A DNA stretch of 64,000 nucleotides from NCBI GenBank assembly GCA_015075165.1, contig JABTUY010000004.1, positions 186,001 to 250,000 of the forward strand, given 5' to 3'. The notes under the pieces are model-generated. The model was not told the DNA's origin. It saw only the letters and a list, made by a program, of their open reading frames with translations, and made no database searches. Below, piece by piece: positions 8,968-18,411 of the stretch. Made by a program: the position numbers and the translations under genes. The stretch is from Ideonella sp. Its GTDB lineage: Bacteria; Pseudomonadota; Gammaproteobacteria; Burkholderiales; Burkholderiaceae_C. The first letter of the stretch is position 1. The number at the start of each line of letters is the position of its first letter.

Positions 8968-10332
8968 GTAGTGAAGCTCGAGCACCGTGAGCTGGTTGCC
9001 GGCGGCCGGCCAGATACGGCCGGCCACGCGCTCGCTGATCGCGCCCGAGCTGTATTCGCCGACCACGGTGCGCGCCGCGGCATCGGCGAGCCGCAGCTTG
9101 CTCGACGCGACGCCGGCCACACCGGGCGGAATGCCCGGCGCCGGCTGGCCGTCGAGCACGATGCGGTCGCGCGGCAGGCCGAAGTAGCCGCGCGGCCGCA
9201 CGAAGGCCACCACCGCGCCGGCGGCGCGGTCGGCCTCGGCCAGCCGCTCGGGCCGCAGGTGCACGATGGTCGACGAGCGCGCGAACGGCGAGCGGTAGAC
9301 ATGGCTGGTCGCAAAGCCTGCGGCGCCGACGACGAACTCCAGCGGCGTGCGCGCGTCGGTGGCGAGCGGCCCCCAGCGGCCGTCGGCGCCGACCGTGGTC
9401 TCGAGCAGCGCGGCGCCGCGGCGCTCGCCGCTGGCGGCGTCGATCGCATGGACCTCGACCGTCGCGCCGGCCAGCGGCAGGTTGGTGGGCCCGCCGGGGC
9501 CGCTGCCGGTGACGACGCCGTCGAGCACCACGCGCGGCTCGGGCACGATCGCGCGGGTGGCCGGATCGCGGCCGGTGATGAAGCGGTAGGCCTGCGCGAA
9601 CGCCTGCTCGTGGTAGGCCACCTCGCGATGGTCGCGCCCGGGCAGCACGACGTTGGTCGCACCCTTCAGTGCCGGCCCGTCGAACGTGACGTGGGTGGGG
9701 GTGCCCTTGGCGCCGATCCACACACCATCGGGTTGGGCGTACTTGTCGTTGCGGTCGGAGCGGATCGTCAGCCAGCGCACGCCGGGGGTCACCTCGTCGC
9801 CGGTGGCGCCCTTGGGCGCGTTCAGGTGGCTCAGGTAGGGCCCGGCGCCGTTGAACTCGTTGTGCGGGCGGAACGCCGCGTTGGCCCACACGCCGTGGTT
9901 GGGCGTGCCGGCGAGGATCGCGTGCGACACGGTGGCCGCGCCGCCGCCGTCCTGGATGTACGAGCGGATCGCGTTGCCGCCGCGCGAGTTGGCCATCAGC
10001 ACCACCTGGCTCGCGCCGGTGGCCTGGCGCACGCGCTCGACGGCTGCGGCCAGCGTGCGCATCTGCTCGTCGGTGGAGCTGCGGCCCTCCTGGGGCTGGG
10101 TGTCGTCGTCGCGCGCGGTGGGGTTGGGCAGGTTCAGCGCCACCAGCCGCTCGCGCGGCCAGCCGTTGCTCTCGAAGCGCCACAGCGTGGTGAGCCACAG
10201 CGCGGCCGAATCGCCGTTGCCGTGCACGAAGACGATCGGCGGCGCCGCCGACAGCGACGGCGGCGTGGTGCCGCACGCGACCAGCGCGAGCGCCGCGAGC
10301 AGGGCAACGAGGGCGCGGCGCAGCAACGGCAT
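8965..10332 (-). CDS. Lipoprotein alpha/beta hydrolase (lipase-like) with C-terminal beta domain
   Basis: 455 residues. The N-terminus is a lipoprotein signal with lipobox LVAC (Cys20), so it is probably anchored in the outer membrane. An alpha/beta-hydrolase domain follows: HGNG oxyanion segment near residue 37, nucleophile Ser116 in ANSRGG (a variant of GxSxG), and a likely catalytic His235 in GRDHREV. Residues about 265-455 form a beta-sandwich-like extension (LAGATVEVHAIDA and similar), suggestive of a carrier or binding domain. The substrate is probably an ester, but this is inference. The stop codon is contributed by a dispersed repeat at 8928-8967. Confidence 0.75.
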   Translation of the reverse strand: MPLLRRALVALLAALALVACGTTPPSLSAAPPIVFVHGNGDSAALWLTTLWRFESNGWPRERLVALNLPNPTARDDDTQPQEGRSSTDEQMRTLAAAVERVRQATGASQVVLMANSRGGNAIRSYIQDGGGAATVSHAILAGTPNHGVWANAAFRPHNEFNGAGPYLSHLNAPKGATGDEVTPGVRWLTIRSDRNDKYAQPDGVWIGAKGTPTHVTFDGPALKGATNVVLPGRDHREVAYHEQAFAQAYRFITGRDPATRAIVPEPRVVLDGVVTGSGPGGPTNLPLAGATVEVHAIDAASGERRGAALLETTVGADGRWGPLATDARTPLEFVVGAAGFATSHVYRSPFARSSTIVHLRPERLAEADRAAGAVVAFVRPRGYFGLPRDRIVLDGQPAPGIPPGVAGVASSKLRLADAAARTVVGEYSSGAISERVAGRIWPAAGNQLTVLELHY

Positions 10333-10386
10333 GCGAACCTCCGGTGGCAGTGGAGCGGGTGCGCCCGAGCGCAGCGCAGGCGCCGA

Positions 10387-12222
10387 TTATCGCGGCGGCA
10401 GCACGCGCACCAGCACCGCGGCCAGCTCGCTCAGGTCGAACGGCTTGGCGATGTAGTCGTCCATGCCGGCGGCCAGGCAGCGCTCGCGGTCGCCCTGCAC
10501 GGCGCTGGCGGTCAGCGCCACGATCGGCACGTGCGTCGTGTGGCCATCGCGTGCCTCTTGCTCGCGCCAGCGTCGCGTGGCGCCGAGGCCGTCGAGCACC
10601 GGCATCTCGCAATCCATCAGCACCAGGTCGAACGCGCGGCTGCGCTGCAGCGCCAACGCCTGCTCGCCGTCGCTGGCGGTGGTCACCGCCAGGCCCAGGT
10701 GTTCGAGCATCGCGCGTGCCACTTCGGCGTTGACCGCGTTGTCGTCGACCAGCAGCGCATGGGCCGACAAGGTCGGCAGCGCCAAGCTGTGCGTGAGGTC
10801 GATGCGGTCGACGCGAGCGTCGGGGTCGGTGCGCAGCGTGAACGCGAACGCGGCGCCGGGGCCGGGTTCGTCGAGCAGCACCACGTCGCCACCCATCGCG
10901 CGGGCGAGCTGCCGCGAGATCGTCAGCCCCAACCCGAGGCCGCCGTCGGCGTCGCGCGCCCCCTGGTCGAAGGCGTCGAAGATCGTTGCGCGCTGCGCCG
11001 CCGGCACGCCGGGGCCGTTGTCGCGCACCACGAAGCGCAGCACCGGCGCCGCCCAGTCGGCCGCCACGCTGACCGTGCCGGCGGTCGAAAACTTCACCGC
11101 GTTGCCCACCAGGTTGTGCAGCACCTGCCTGACGCGCGCGGCATCGGCGAACACCTGCTTCGGCAAGCTGCCCGACGGCTGCACGCGCAGCGTCAGGGCC
11201 TTGCCGACGGCCGCCGGTTGCAGCAACTGCGTCACGTCGTGCATCAGCGTGATGGCACAGAACGGCACCGGCATCAGGTCGAGCTTGCCGGCCTCGATGC
11301 GCGCCAAGTCGACCAGGTCGCCGATCAGGCGCCGCAGGTGCTGCGCCGAACCGAGGATCGTTTGCAGCCGCTCGCGGCTCTTGGAGTCGCGCAGCTCGGC
11401 CAGCGCCAGTTGCGTCATGCCCAGAATGCCGTTCAGCGGCGTGCGCAGCTCGTGGCTCACGGTGGCGAGGAAGCGGCTCTTGGCCTCGCTGGCCTGCTCG
11501 GCCAGGCGTTGCAGCCCGCGCGCCTGCTGCGCATGGCGTGCGGTCTCGAAGCGCAGGCGCTGCAGCTCGCTCCAGCGGCGCTCGGTGCGCCGCGCCTCGA
11601 ACAGCACCAGGACCAGATAGAGGCCGCTGCCGATGCCGCAGATCAGGCCCGCCGCGTCACCGCCGGCGGGCAACATCACCATCAACGGCAGCAGCATGCT
11701 GACGGCAAAGATCGAGACCGCGCGCGCACTGGTCATCAGCGTCATCGAACCGATGGCGGTCACGCCGATCTGCGTGGCCAGCACCAGGGCCTGCTCGAGC
11801 CCCGTGCGGCCGCCGAGGAACACCGGCGCGAGCGCGGCCCAGCTGGCCGCGTCGAGCGCCAGCAGCACCAGGCCCGTGCGGTGCCATCGGCCGATCTGCC
11901 CGGGCCCCGGATCGGCACGCAGAAACCGACGCACGTGCCACAGCCGCAACAGGCCGAACGCGGTGCGCGCGGCCAGCCACCAATAGGCGGCCGCGAACGG
12001 CGCAGCGTAGGTCATCGCCCAGGTGAACAGCGGGCCGTACGCCAACCCCGCGACGAGCTGGTGCGGCGCCATGCGGTACAGCGACTTGATGCGCTCGTGC
12101 TCGATCAGCTCGTCGATCGGCCGCTCGAGCGCGCTCAACGCGTCCGCATCGAACGCGCCTGCATCCTGCGGCGCCGTGCCGACCTTTTCGCGCTGCACCG
12201 ACGCGAGGTCGTGGTCAACCAT
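10387..12222 (-). CDS. Hybrid sensor histidine kinase with receiver domain
   Basis: 611 residues. The N-terminal half carries about six hydrophobic segments (residues 55-210), forming a membrane sensor. The dimerisation domain holds phospho-acceptor His257 in ATVSHELRTPLNG. The ATPase domain shows the N box (HNLVGNAVKF), G1 (DNGPGVP) and G2 (GLGLGLTIS). A C-terminal receiver domain has the acidic pair DD near its start, Asp537 (LMDCEMP) and Lys593 (AKPF). No separate response regulator or Hpt gene is adjacent, so this is an orphan hybrid kinase that must pass phosphate to a partner elsewhere. The signal is unknown. Confidence 0.93.
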   Translation of the reverse strand: MVDHDLASVQREKVGTAPQDAGAFDADALSALERPIDELIEHERIKSLYRMAPHQLVAGLAYGPLFTWAMTYAAPFAAAYWWLAARTAFGLLRLWHVRRFLRADPGPGQIGRWHRTGLVLLALDAASWAALAPVFLGGRTGLEQALVLATQIGVTAIGSMTLMTSARAVSIFAVSMLLPLMVMLPAGGDAAGLICGIGSGLYLVLVLFEARRTERRWSELQRLRFETARHAQQARGLQRLAEQASEAKSRFLATVSHELRTPLNGILGMTQLALAELRDSKSRERLQTILGSAQHLRRLIGDLVDLARIEAGKLDLMPVPFCAITLMHDVTQLLQPAAVGKALTLRVQPSGSLPKQVFADAARVRQVLHNLVGNAVKFSTAGTVSVAADWAAPVLRFVVRDNGPGVPAAQRATIFDAFDQGARDADGGLGLGLTISRQLARAMGGDVVLLDEPGPGAAFAFTLRTDPDARVDRIDLTHSLALPTLSAHALLVDDNAVNAEVARAMLEHLGLAVTTASDGEQALALQRSRAFDLVLMDCEMPVLDGLGATRRWREQEARDGHTTHVPIVALTASAVQGDRERCLAAGMDDYIAKPFDLSELAAVLVRVLPPR

Positions 12223-12345
12223 GAGAAGCCCCCCTCCCCAGACGCGATTCTGCGGCTTGCCGGGGGCGCCGGCATCGGGATCTGTCCGGGCGGCGGCGGC
12301 TGCAGACCGCGTGCGCTCAGTCGCGCGCGCTCGCCGCCGGCGCGC

Positions 12346-13323
12346 TCACGCCGGCAGCTCGCCGCACGCCGGCAGCGGCGGTGCGGTCAGACCGCGTGCG
12401 CTGCGCACCGCGTTGAGCACCGCGCGGGTCGTGACTTCGGCGGCCAGCGCGCCGATCACGCCGAAGTGGCCGGCGACCCCGCGGGTGCCGGTGGCCAAGG
12501 CGAACAGCGTGTCGCCGTCGGTCATCGTGTGCACCGGGTCGATGCAGCGCGCGAGGCCGTCGTGCGCCATCGTCGCCAGCTTGTTGGCCTGGGGTTTGGT
12601 CAACTGCGCATCGGTGGCGACGATGCCGATCGTCGTCGCCATGCCCTCCAGCGCGCCGGCCGGCAGCTCGCCGCGCGCGAACGCGGCGGTGGAGCGCCGC
12701 GGCCGGCCGTCGGCGCCGCGCGTACCGGCCAGCACCGCGCCGGTCTGCGGATCGAAGACGTCGCCGACCGCGTTCACCGCGATCAGCGCGGCGACGGTGA
12801 CCGTGCCGACCTGGATCGATGCGGTGCCGATGCCGCCCTTCATCGCGTGCTCGGTGCCGAACAGCTTGCCCACGCTGGCGCCGGTGCCCGCGCCGACGCT
12901 GCCCTGCGCGGGCACGCTGGCGCTCGCCGCCACGCACGCCGCGTGGCCGGCGGCGGCGTCGGGGCGGATCGCCCCGTCGCCGACCCAGAGGTCGAACAGC
13001 ACCGCGGCCGGCACGATCGGCACGCGCGCCGGCCCCACCGGCAGCCCGACGCCTTGTGCCTCGAGCCAGCGCATCACGCCGGCGGCCGCATCGAGGCCGA
13101 ACGCGCTGCCGCCGGCGAGCAGCACCGCGTGCACCTGCTCGACGAGGTTCTCGGAGCGCAGCAGTTCGGTCTCGCGCGTGCCGGGCGCCGCGCCGCGCAC
13201 GTCGACGCCGCAGACCGCGCCGCCCTCGCACAGCACCACGGTGCAGCCGGTGGGGCGGCGCGGGTCGGTGTGGTGGCCGACCTTCAGCGGTTGCACGTCG
13301 GTGATCGAGCCGGGGAACAGCAT
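12346..13323 (-). CDS. P1 (DmpA/NylC-like) family self-processing peptidase
   Basis: 325 residues read from the ATG at 13323, giving MLFPGSITDVQPLKVGH, the typical start of this family. Conserved segments include GCTVVL, LLAGGSAFGLDAA, VGAGTGASVGK and GGIGTAS. Family members are N-terminal-nucleophile hydrolases that cut themselves into two chains and act as aminopeptidases, beta-peptidases or oligoamide hydrolases. The nucleophile is probably a Thr in HTMTDGD (residues 265-271), by analogy with NylC; this is inference. A much longer frame extends upstream across the methyltransferase gene but is not credible. It is divergent from the methyltransferase. Confidence 0.85.
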   Translation of the reverse strand: MLFPGSITDVQPLKVGHHTDPRRPTGCTVVLCEGGAVCGVDVRGAAPGTRETELLRSENLVEQVHAVLLAGGSAFGLDAAAGVMRWLEAQGVGLPVGPARVPIVPAAVLFDLWVGDGAIRPDAAAGHAACVAASASVPAQGSVGAGTGASVGKLFGTEHAMKGGIGTASIQVGTVTVAALIAVNAVGDVFDPQTGAVLAGTRGADGRPRRSTAAFARGELPAGALEGMATTIGIVATDAQLTKPQANKLATMAHDGLARCIDPVHTMTDGDTLFALATGTRGVAGHFGVIGALAAEVTTRAVLNAVRSARGLTAPPLPACGELPA

Positions 13324-13459
13324 TGGTCGCGTGAGCCTAACCGATGACGGTCGGCCCGCGAAGTTTGCGCCGAGCGGTACCCCACCGGCGCGCCGCGGTC
13401 CGACAATGGCAGCCGATGCGTCGGCGGTCAACCCACCGGCGGGTCGAGCGGCGTCGATC

Positions 13460-14074
13460 ATGGCCACACCAAGCAGCAGCGTTCGCTTCTTCGATGCGCA
13501 GTTCCAGCGCCAGATCGAGACCGGCGAGCTCGAGCTCAATCCGTTCGAGCAGCAGGTGCTGCTGCACTTGCGCGGCGAGGTGCTCGACGCCGGCTGCGGG
13601 CTCGGCAACCTGGCGCTCGCCGCCGCCGAGCGCGGCTGCCGCGTGCTGGCGCTCGACGCCAGCGCCGCCGCCGTCGAGCACCTGCGCGCGCGGGCAGCGG
13701 CGCGCGCGCTGCCACTGCGCGCCGAGGTGGCCGATCTGCGCGACCACCAACCCCCGGTGCAGGCGTTCGACGCCGTGGTGTCGATCGGCTTGCTGCCGTA
13801 CTTCGATTGCGCCAGCGCGCAGCGCCAGCTCGTGCGGCTGCGCAACGCAGTGCGACCGGGCGGCATCGCGGCGATCAACGTGTTGATCGAGGGCACCACC
13901 TGGCGCGCACCCTTCGGCCATGACCCGTACTGCCTGTTCGCGCCCGACGCACTGCGCTGCGCGTTCGACGGCTGGGCGCTGGGGCTCGATTGCGAGCAGA
14001 CCTTCGACGCACCCGACGGCACCGTGAAGCGGTTCTCGACGGTTGTCGCGCAACGGCCCACGCACGACGGTTGA
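13460..14074 (+). CDS. Class I SAM-dependent methyltransferase
   Basis: 204-residue cytoplasmic protein. Motif I is EVLDAGCGLGNLALAAA (near residue 35), followed by an acidic residue at the end of strand 2 (LALDAS) and a post-motif DAVVSIGLLPYF. The short single-domain form resembles TehB/Tam-like small-molecule methyltransferases, but the substrate cannot be told from sequence. The ATG at 13460 is chosen; another in-frame ATG at 13406 would add 18 residues. It is transcribed away from the P1-peptidase gene across a 136-bp gap and ends 198 bp before the first AfsR-like regulator. Confidence 0.8.
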   Translation: MATPSSSVRFFDAQFQRQIETGELELNPFEQQVLLHLRGEVLDAGCGLGNLALAAAERGCRVLALDASAAAVEHLRARAAARALPLRAEVADLRDHQPPVQAFDAVVSIGLLPYFDCASAQRQLVRLRNAVRPGGIAAINVLIEGTTWRAPFGHDPYCLFAPDALRCAFDGWALGLDCEQTFDAPDGTVKRFSTVVAQRPTHDG

Positions 14075-14272
14075 CCCCCGGCGGCCCGCGGGCGCGTCTT
14101 GTCCCAGCTCAAGAGTCCGGCACGTTGCCGCGCAGCGAGCGCGCTCGCGGGATTGCCCGCTGTGCACCGCGCGGGGTACCACTGCGTTCAGCACAGCGCG
14201 GCGGTGATACGTGGCGAGGTGTCATCGATCCGTGCCGTACACCGGGTCGCTCGCCACCAACTCGGCCGCACG

Positions 14273-17200
14273 ATGGGCACGATGAACAACAAGGCGAAAC
14301 ATCGGATCTGTGGCGAGCCGGTCTTGAGGCTGCTGGGCAGCCCCGAGTTCCACGCGCCGGGCGCGCCGCCGTTTGCGCCGGAGCGCCGCTTCCAACTGCT
14401 GGCCGTGCTGGGTGTGCGCTCGGGTCAGTGGGTGGCACGCGACGAGCTGGCCGCGCTGCTGTGGCCCGGGCACGCCAACGCCGACGCACGGCGCAACCTG
14501 CGCCACGTGGTGTTCAAGGCACGCGAGTTGCCCGGCGTTGACGGGCTCGAAGCCTCGGAGCACGCGCTGCGCTGGGCCGTGGCGACCGACCTGCTGGCGT
14601 TCGAGCAGGCGCTGCACGACGGCTGCCACCGCGAGGCGATGGCGTGGCGCCGCGGGCCGCTGCTCGATGGCCTGGATGGCGCCGACAACAGTGCGCTGGC
14701 CGAGTGGGTCGCACACCAGCGAACCCGCGTGGAGGCGCTCTGGCAGGGCGCGGCGCACCGCGCGCTGGCGGCCGCCGACGATGCGCAACAGCGCTGCGAC
14801 ATTGCGCAGCAGTTGCTCGCCGTCGATCCGCTCGACGAAGCGGCGGTCGCCGGGTTGCTCGAGGCGCGGGTTGCGCTGGGCGACGTGGCCGGCGCGCGAG
14901 CCGTGTTCCGCACCTACGCGCACCGCCTCGCCGAGATGCTCGGCGTCGAGCCTTCGCGCCGCCTGCGCCAGCTGCTGGGCGCTGCCGACCCCGGTGCGCC
15001 GGCGGCTTTGCCCGTCGACGATGCGGCGTTCGTCGGCCGCCGCGTCGAACTGGCCGCGCTGACCGCGCTGTTCGAGCGCTCCGGCTGCCGCCTCGTCACT
15101 CTCGTCGGCCCCGGCGGCATCGGCAAGAGCCGACTGGCGCTGCAGGCGCTGGAGCGCATCGCGCTGGCGCGCGGCCTCGAAAGCGTGGTGATCGAACTGC
15201 ATGATCTCGACAGCGCCGCTGCCGCGACGACGCGGCTGGCGCAGCGGCTCGGCATCTCGTTGGCCGATGCGGGCGACGCCATCGCGTGCATCGCGCGCGG
15301 GCTGGGCGCGCGCCGGTTGTGCTGCGTGCTCGACAACGCCGAGCACTTGCCCGATCTCGCGCCGTGGCTCGAGCGGCTGCTTGCGGCCGCGCCGCGTGTG
15401 GTGGCGCTGGTCACGTCCAGGGCGCAGCTGGGCATCGCGGCCGAAGCCGTGCTGGCGCTGCAGGGGCTTCCCGTGCCCGACGAGGACAGTCGCGACCTCG
15501 ACGCTGCCGGCGCGTTCGACGCGGTGCGGCTGTTCCAGGTGCGTGCCGCCGCCGCGCTGCCCGGCTTCGATCTGGCAGCGCACCTGGGTGCCGTGCTCGA
15601 CATCGTCGATGCGGTCGCGGGCATGCCGCTGGCGATCGAGCTGGCCGCTGCCTGGGTGCGGCTGCTGCCGCCGCACGAGATCGCGCGCGAGCTGCGCGAT
15701 TCGCTCGACCTGCTCGAGCGCGACCCTGCGGCGGCGAGCGCACCGGCGCGGCCCGAGCACCGCAGCATGCGCGTCGTGCTCGAGCGTTCGTGGGGTCTGC
15801 TGGCGCCGCGCGAGCGCGAGGCGCTGGCGGCGCTGTCGGTGTTCGACGGCGGGTTCACGCCCGTGGCCGCGCTCGGGGTGGCGCGCGCGCCGGCGCCGCT
15901 GCTGTCGTCGCTGGCCGACAAGAGCATGCTGAACCGCGACGCGCAGGGTCGGTTCGGCCTGCACCCGCTGATCGCCGTCGACGCCGCGGAGCGGCTGAAC
16001 CGCGACCCGGAGCAGGCGCAGGCCTGCCGCGCGCGCCACGTGGCATACCACGCCGCGCTGGCCGACGCGCTGGTCGGCCGCGCGGCGGGCGACCCGATGG
16101 TCGTGGTCGCCGGGCTCGAGACCGAGCTGGCCAACTGCCGGCTCGCGTGGCGCCGCGCGATCGATGCCGACATGGCCGGGCCGCTGGCGCAGTCGGTGCA
16201 GGCCTGGCGCATCTACTTCGATCGCCGCGAGCAGCCGGCCCACGGCGTGGTGCACTTTCGGCAGGCGATCGCCGCCGGGCTGGTGCTGGCCTGGCCGCCG
16301 GCGCTGATGGCGCGGCTGCGCGCCGGGTTGTCGCGGCTGCTGTGCCGACAGGGCGACTTCGACAACGCACTGGCCACGGCGCGCGCGGGCATCGAGAGCG
16401 CGCGGCTGGGTGATGACCGGCGTGCGCTTGCCAGTTGCCTGGTCAACGCCGGCAGCAGCCACAGCGGCCTTGGCCAGTTGCCCGCAGCGCAGCGGCTGTT
16501 CGAAGAGGCGCTGGCGGTGGGCCGCGACGACGGCGCGGTCGCCGACACCGCCGCGGCGCTGCGGGGCCTGGGTACGGTGGCGCTGAAGCAGTTGCGCCAC
16601 GCCGAAGCGCTGGCAGTGCTGGGCGAGGCACTCGAGATCGATCGCAGCCTGGGCGCCCACGCCGAGGCCGCGCGCTGCCTGTACCTGATCGCGGGCGTGC
16701 ATCAGCAGTGTCTGCATTGGGTGCTCGCGCGTCAGGTGATGACGCAAGGCCTGGACGTGTGCGAGCGTCATGGGCTCGATGCGATGGCGCTGTACTTCCT
16801 GTTCGGCCTCGGTGCGGTGCTGCTGGAGCTCGGCGAGCCCGCGGAAGCCGAGCAGCATCTGCATCGCGCGCTCGACGCCTGCCGCGTGCGCGGCAACCCG
16901 TTCATGACCGCGGGGGTCGAGGCCAACCTGGCCCGCATCGCCGTGCATCGCGGCGACTGCGGCCTCGCGTGGTCGCTGCTGCGCGCCGCTGCGCGCGCGG
17001 CGCGCTCCAACGGCTGGAGCGAGTTGCTGCTGCTGGTGACGCACGTGCTCGGCGAATGCTCGGCGGCCTTCGGCCGACCGCGGGGTGCCGCAAGGCTGTG
17101 GCAGACCGTGATCGCGCACCCGGCAGCGCTGCCCAGCGCCCGCGACAAGGCCCGCGCGTGCGCCGAGGCGCTGCCGCTGTCGGACCCCGAACGTACCGAA

Positions 17201-17317
17201 GCACTGCGCAGGCCGCTCGCGATCGACGAACTGATCGAGTGCCTGCTCGAGCCCGGCGACCGCGCCGAGGCCGGTGCGGCGTTGCACGCGCTGACCGATC
17301 GATTCGACCGGCGCTGA
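14273..17317 (+). CDS. AfsR-like transcriptional regulator A (wHTH-BTAD-ATPase-TPR)
   Basis: About 1014 residues. A winged-helix region (about 20-100, LLAVLGVRSGQWVARDELAALLW) is followed by a bacterial transcriptional activation domain (about 145-235, ending LGVEPSRRLRQLLG). Next is an NB-ARC-like ATPase with Walker A GPGGIGKSR at about 279-287 and Walker B VLDNAEH near 350, then a long helical TPR-like tail. This is the AfsR/SARP layout best known from Streptomyces. A close paralogue lies at 29008-32022 in opposite orientation, with identical spacing of motifs. Between the two sit four transcription units whose promoters carry direct heptamer repeats, so this protein is the likely activator. 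The start is uncertain: ATG at 14273 or 14282; no good ribosome site. Confidence 0.85.
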   Translation: MGTMNNKAKHRICGEPVLRLLGSPEFHAPGAPPFAPERRFQLLAVLGVRSGQWVARDELAALLWPGHANADARRNLRHVVFKARELPGVDGLEASEHALRWAVATDLLAFEQALHDGCHREAMAWRRGPLLDGLDGADNSALAEWVAHQRTRVEALWQGAAHRALAAADDAQQRCDIAQQLLAVDPLDEAAVAGLLEARVALGDVAGARAVFRTYAHRLAEMLGVEPSRRLRQLLGAADPGAPAALPVDDAAFVGRRVELAALTALFERSGCRLVTLVGPGGIGKSRLALQALERIALARGLESVVIELHDLDSAAAATTRLAQRLGISLADAGDAIACIARGLGARRLCCVLDNAEHLPDLAPWLERLLAAAPRVVALVTSRAQLGIAAEAVLALQGLPVPDEDSRDLDAAGAFDAVRLFQVRAAAALPGFDLAAHLGAVLDIVDAVAGMPLAIELAAAWVRLLPPHEIARELRDSLDLLERDPAAASAPARPEHRSMRVVLERSWGLLAPREREALAALSVFDGGFTPVAALGVARAPAPLLSSLADKSMLNRDAQGRFGLHPLIAVDAAERLNRDPEQAQACRARHVAYHAALADALVGRAAGDPMVVVAGLETELANCRLAWRRAIDADMAGPLAQSVQAWRIYFDRREQPAHGVVHFRQAIAAGLVLAWPPALMARLRAGLSRLLCRQGDFDNALATARAGIESARLGDDRRALASCLVNAGSSHSGLGQLPAAQRLFEEALAVGRDDGAVADTAAALRGLGTVALKQLRHAEALAVLGEALEIDRSLGAHAEAARCLYLIAGVHQQCLHWVLARQVMTQGLDVCERHGLDAMALYFLFGLGAVLLELGEPAEAEQHLHRALDACRVRGNPFMTAGVEANLARIAVHRGDCGLAWSLLRAAARAARSNGWSELLLLVTHVLGECSAAFGRPRGAARLWQTVIAHPAALPSARDKARACAEALPLSDPERTEALRRPLAIDELIECLLEPGDRAEAGAALHALTDRFDRR

Positions 17318-17447
17318 GGCTCAGGGCAAGGGCGCGCAAGCGCCGGTCGCGATGCAAGCGGCCGGGGATGAGCGAGCGCCGGCCGCCCGCGGCCGGGTCA
17401 CGCGCGGCTGGCGCCCGGCGCTGCCCGCGCCGGCCTACCACTCCTGC

Positions 17448-18401
17448 CTACCGGCACGCCAAGAGCGTCTCGCCGGCCGCGAGCGCCGCGGCCCGCTCGC
17501 CCACGTTGAGCGCGCGGGTTTGGCGCGAGCAGCACTTGCTGCCGTCCTCCGGCGGCACGAGGGTGTTCGCCGGCGCGCAATAGAGCGCGAACTCCACGGT
17601 ACCGGTGCGGTTGCCGCGCGAGAAGTCCACCGCGCGGCTCCAGGACAGGCCCTTGGTGGTCAGACGCACGGCCTTGTTCCAGGCGGCCGTGCAGGTGGAG
17701 TGCTTGGCGGCCTCGAGCTGGCGTGCAGGATCCAGTTCGCACCACGCGACATGGCGGTTGCGGAAACAGCATTCGTCGTGATCCCAGCTGCCGCCGTTGA
17801 CGAGGCAAGTGCCGGACGCGCATGCCGCCGTCGCCGGCAAGCCGGTCTGCGGCTGCCCGCACTCGGCGCCGACGGCGCCGAAACAGTGCTCGGTGCGGAC
17901 ATTGGTCGGCTCTGGCAGGCGCGATAGCGCAGGCGCATTGCGCAACCGCTCGGCGGCTTGTCGCCGGATGTTCGCGGTGTCGGGCCCCAGTGATCGCGCC
18001 GAACCGGCGCCCGTCGACCCGCACGACGGACCGCCGGACTCCGGCAGCACCAGCTCGATGTTCAGCAGCGACAGGTTGGGCGACGCCGGCGCGAACGACC
18101 GCTGGGTGCCACGCCCAGACACATTGGCCGTGGCCACGAACGGCTCGCGAGGCACCGAGTCGAAGCGCACGTTGCCTTGCGGGTCGGTGCTGCCGCGGTG
18201 GAACTGGTTGAGGTTGCTTGCGACTCCGATGCAAACGGTGGCGTTGGCCACCGCAGCGCCGTTGCTCGCGTTCGTCACGCGAACCCGCAGCGGCCCAGAT
18301 GGGTTCGCCGGCTGCCCGAACGCAACCCCCGGCGCGACCTGCAGCACCGCGAGCAACCAGGCGACGCGCGACCAGGCCGCACATTTCGACATGTGGTTCA
18401 T
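17448..18401 (-). CDS. Secreted Cys-rich protein with carboxypeptidase-regulatory-like domain
   Basis: 317 residues starting MNHMSKCAAW. A signal peptide ends near VAFGQ. Residues about 35-105 look like a carboxypeptidase-regulatory/Cna-B type beta-sandwich (VRVTNASNGAAVANATVCIG ... GNVRFDSVP). The C-terminal half has more than ten cysteines in a spacing suggesting a disulphide-stabilised domain (for example DHDECCFRN and DGSKCCSR). No enzymatic motif. It starts 10 bp after the stop of the HExxH-protein gene and is therefore the second gene of that operon, under the promoter at 19677-19708. The function is unknown; binding or surface display is likely. Confidence 0.65.
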   Translation of the reverse strand: MNHMSKCAAWSRVAWLLAVLQVAPGVAFGQPANPSGPLRVRVTNASNGAAVANATVCIGVASNLNQFHRGSTDPQGNVRFDSVPREPFVATANVSGRGTQRSFAPASPNLSLLNIELVLPESGGPSCGSTGAGSARSLGPDTANIRRQAAERLRNAPALSRLPEPTNVRTEHCFGAVGAECGQPQTGLPATAACASGTCLVNGGSWDHDECCFRNRHVAWCELDPARQLEAAKHSTCTAAWNKAVRLTTKGLSWSRAVDFSRGNRTGTVEFALYCAPANTLVPPEDGSKCCSRQTRALNVGERAAALAAGETLLACR

Positions 18402-18411
18402 GCTGGATACC

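Noticed and set aside
13324-14112. Long upstream extension of the P1-peptidase frame
   Set aside because: It overlaps the methyltransferase gene on the other strand and has no family similarity before MLFPGSITDV.
14222-17287. A ~1020-residue minus-strand frame opposite regulator A
   Set aside because: Arg/Gln/Ala-rich translation without domains; the plus strand encodes a recognisable AfsR-like protein with Walker motifs.
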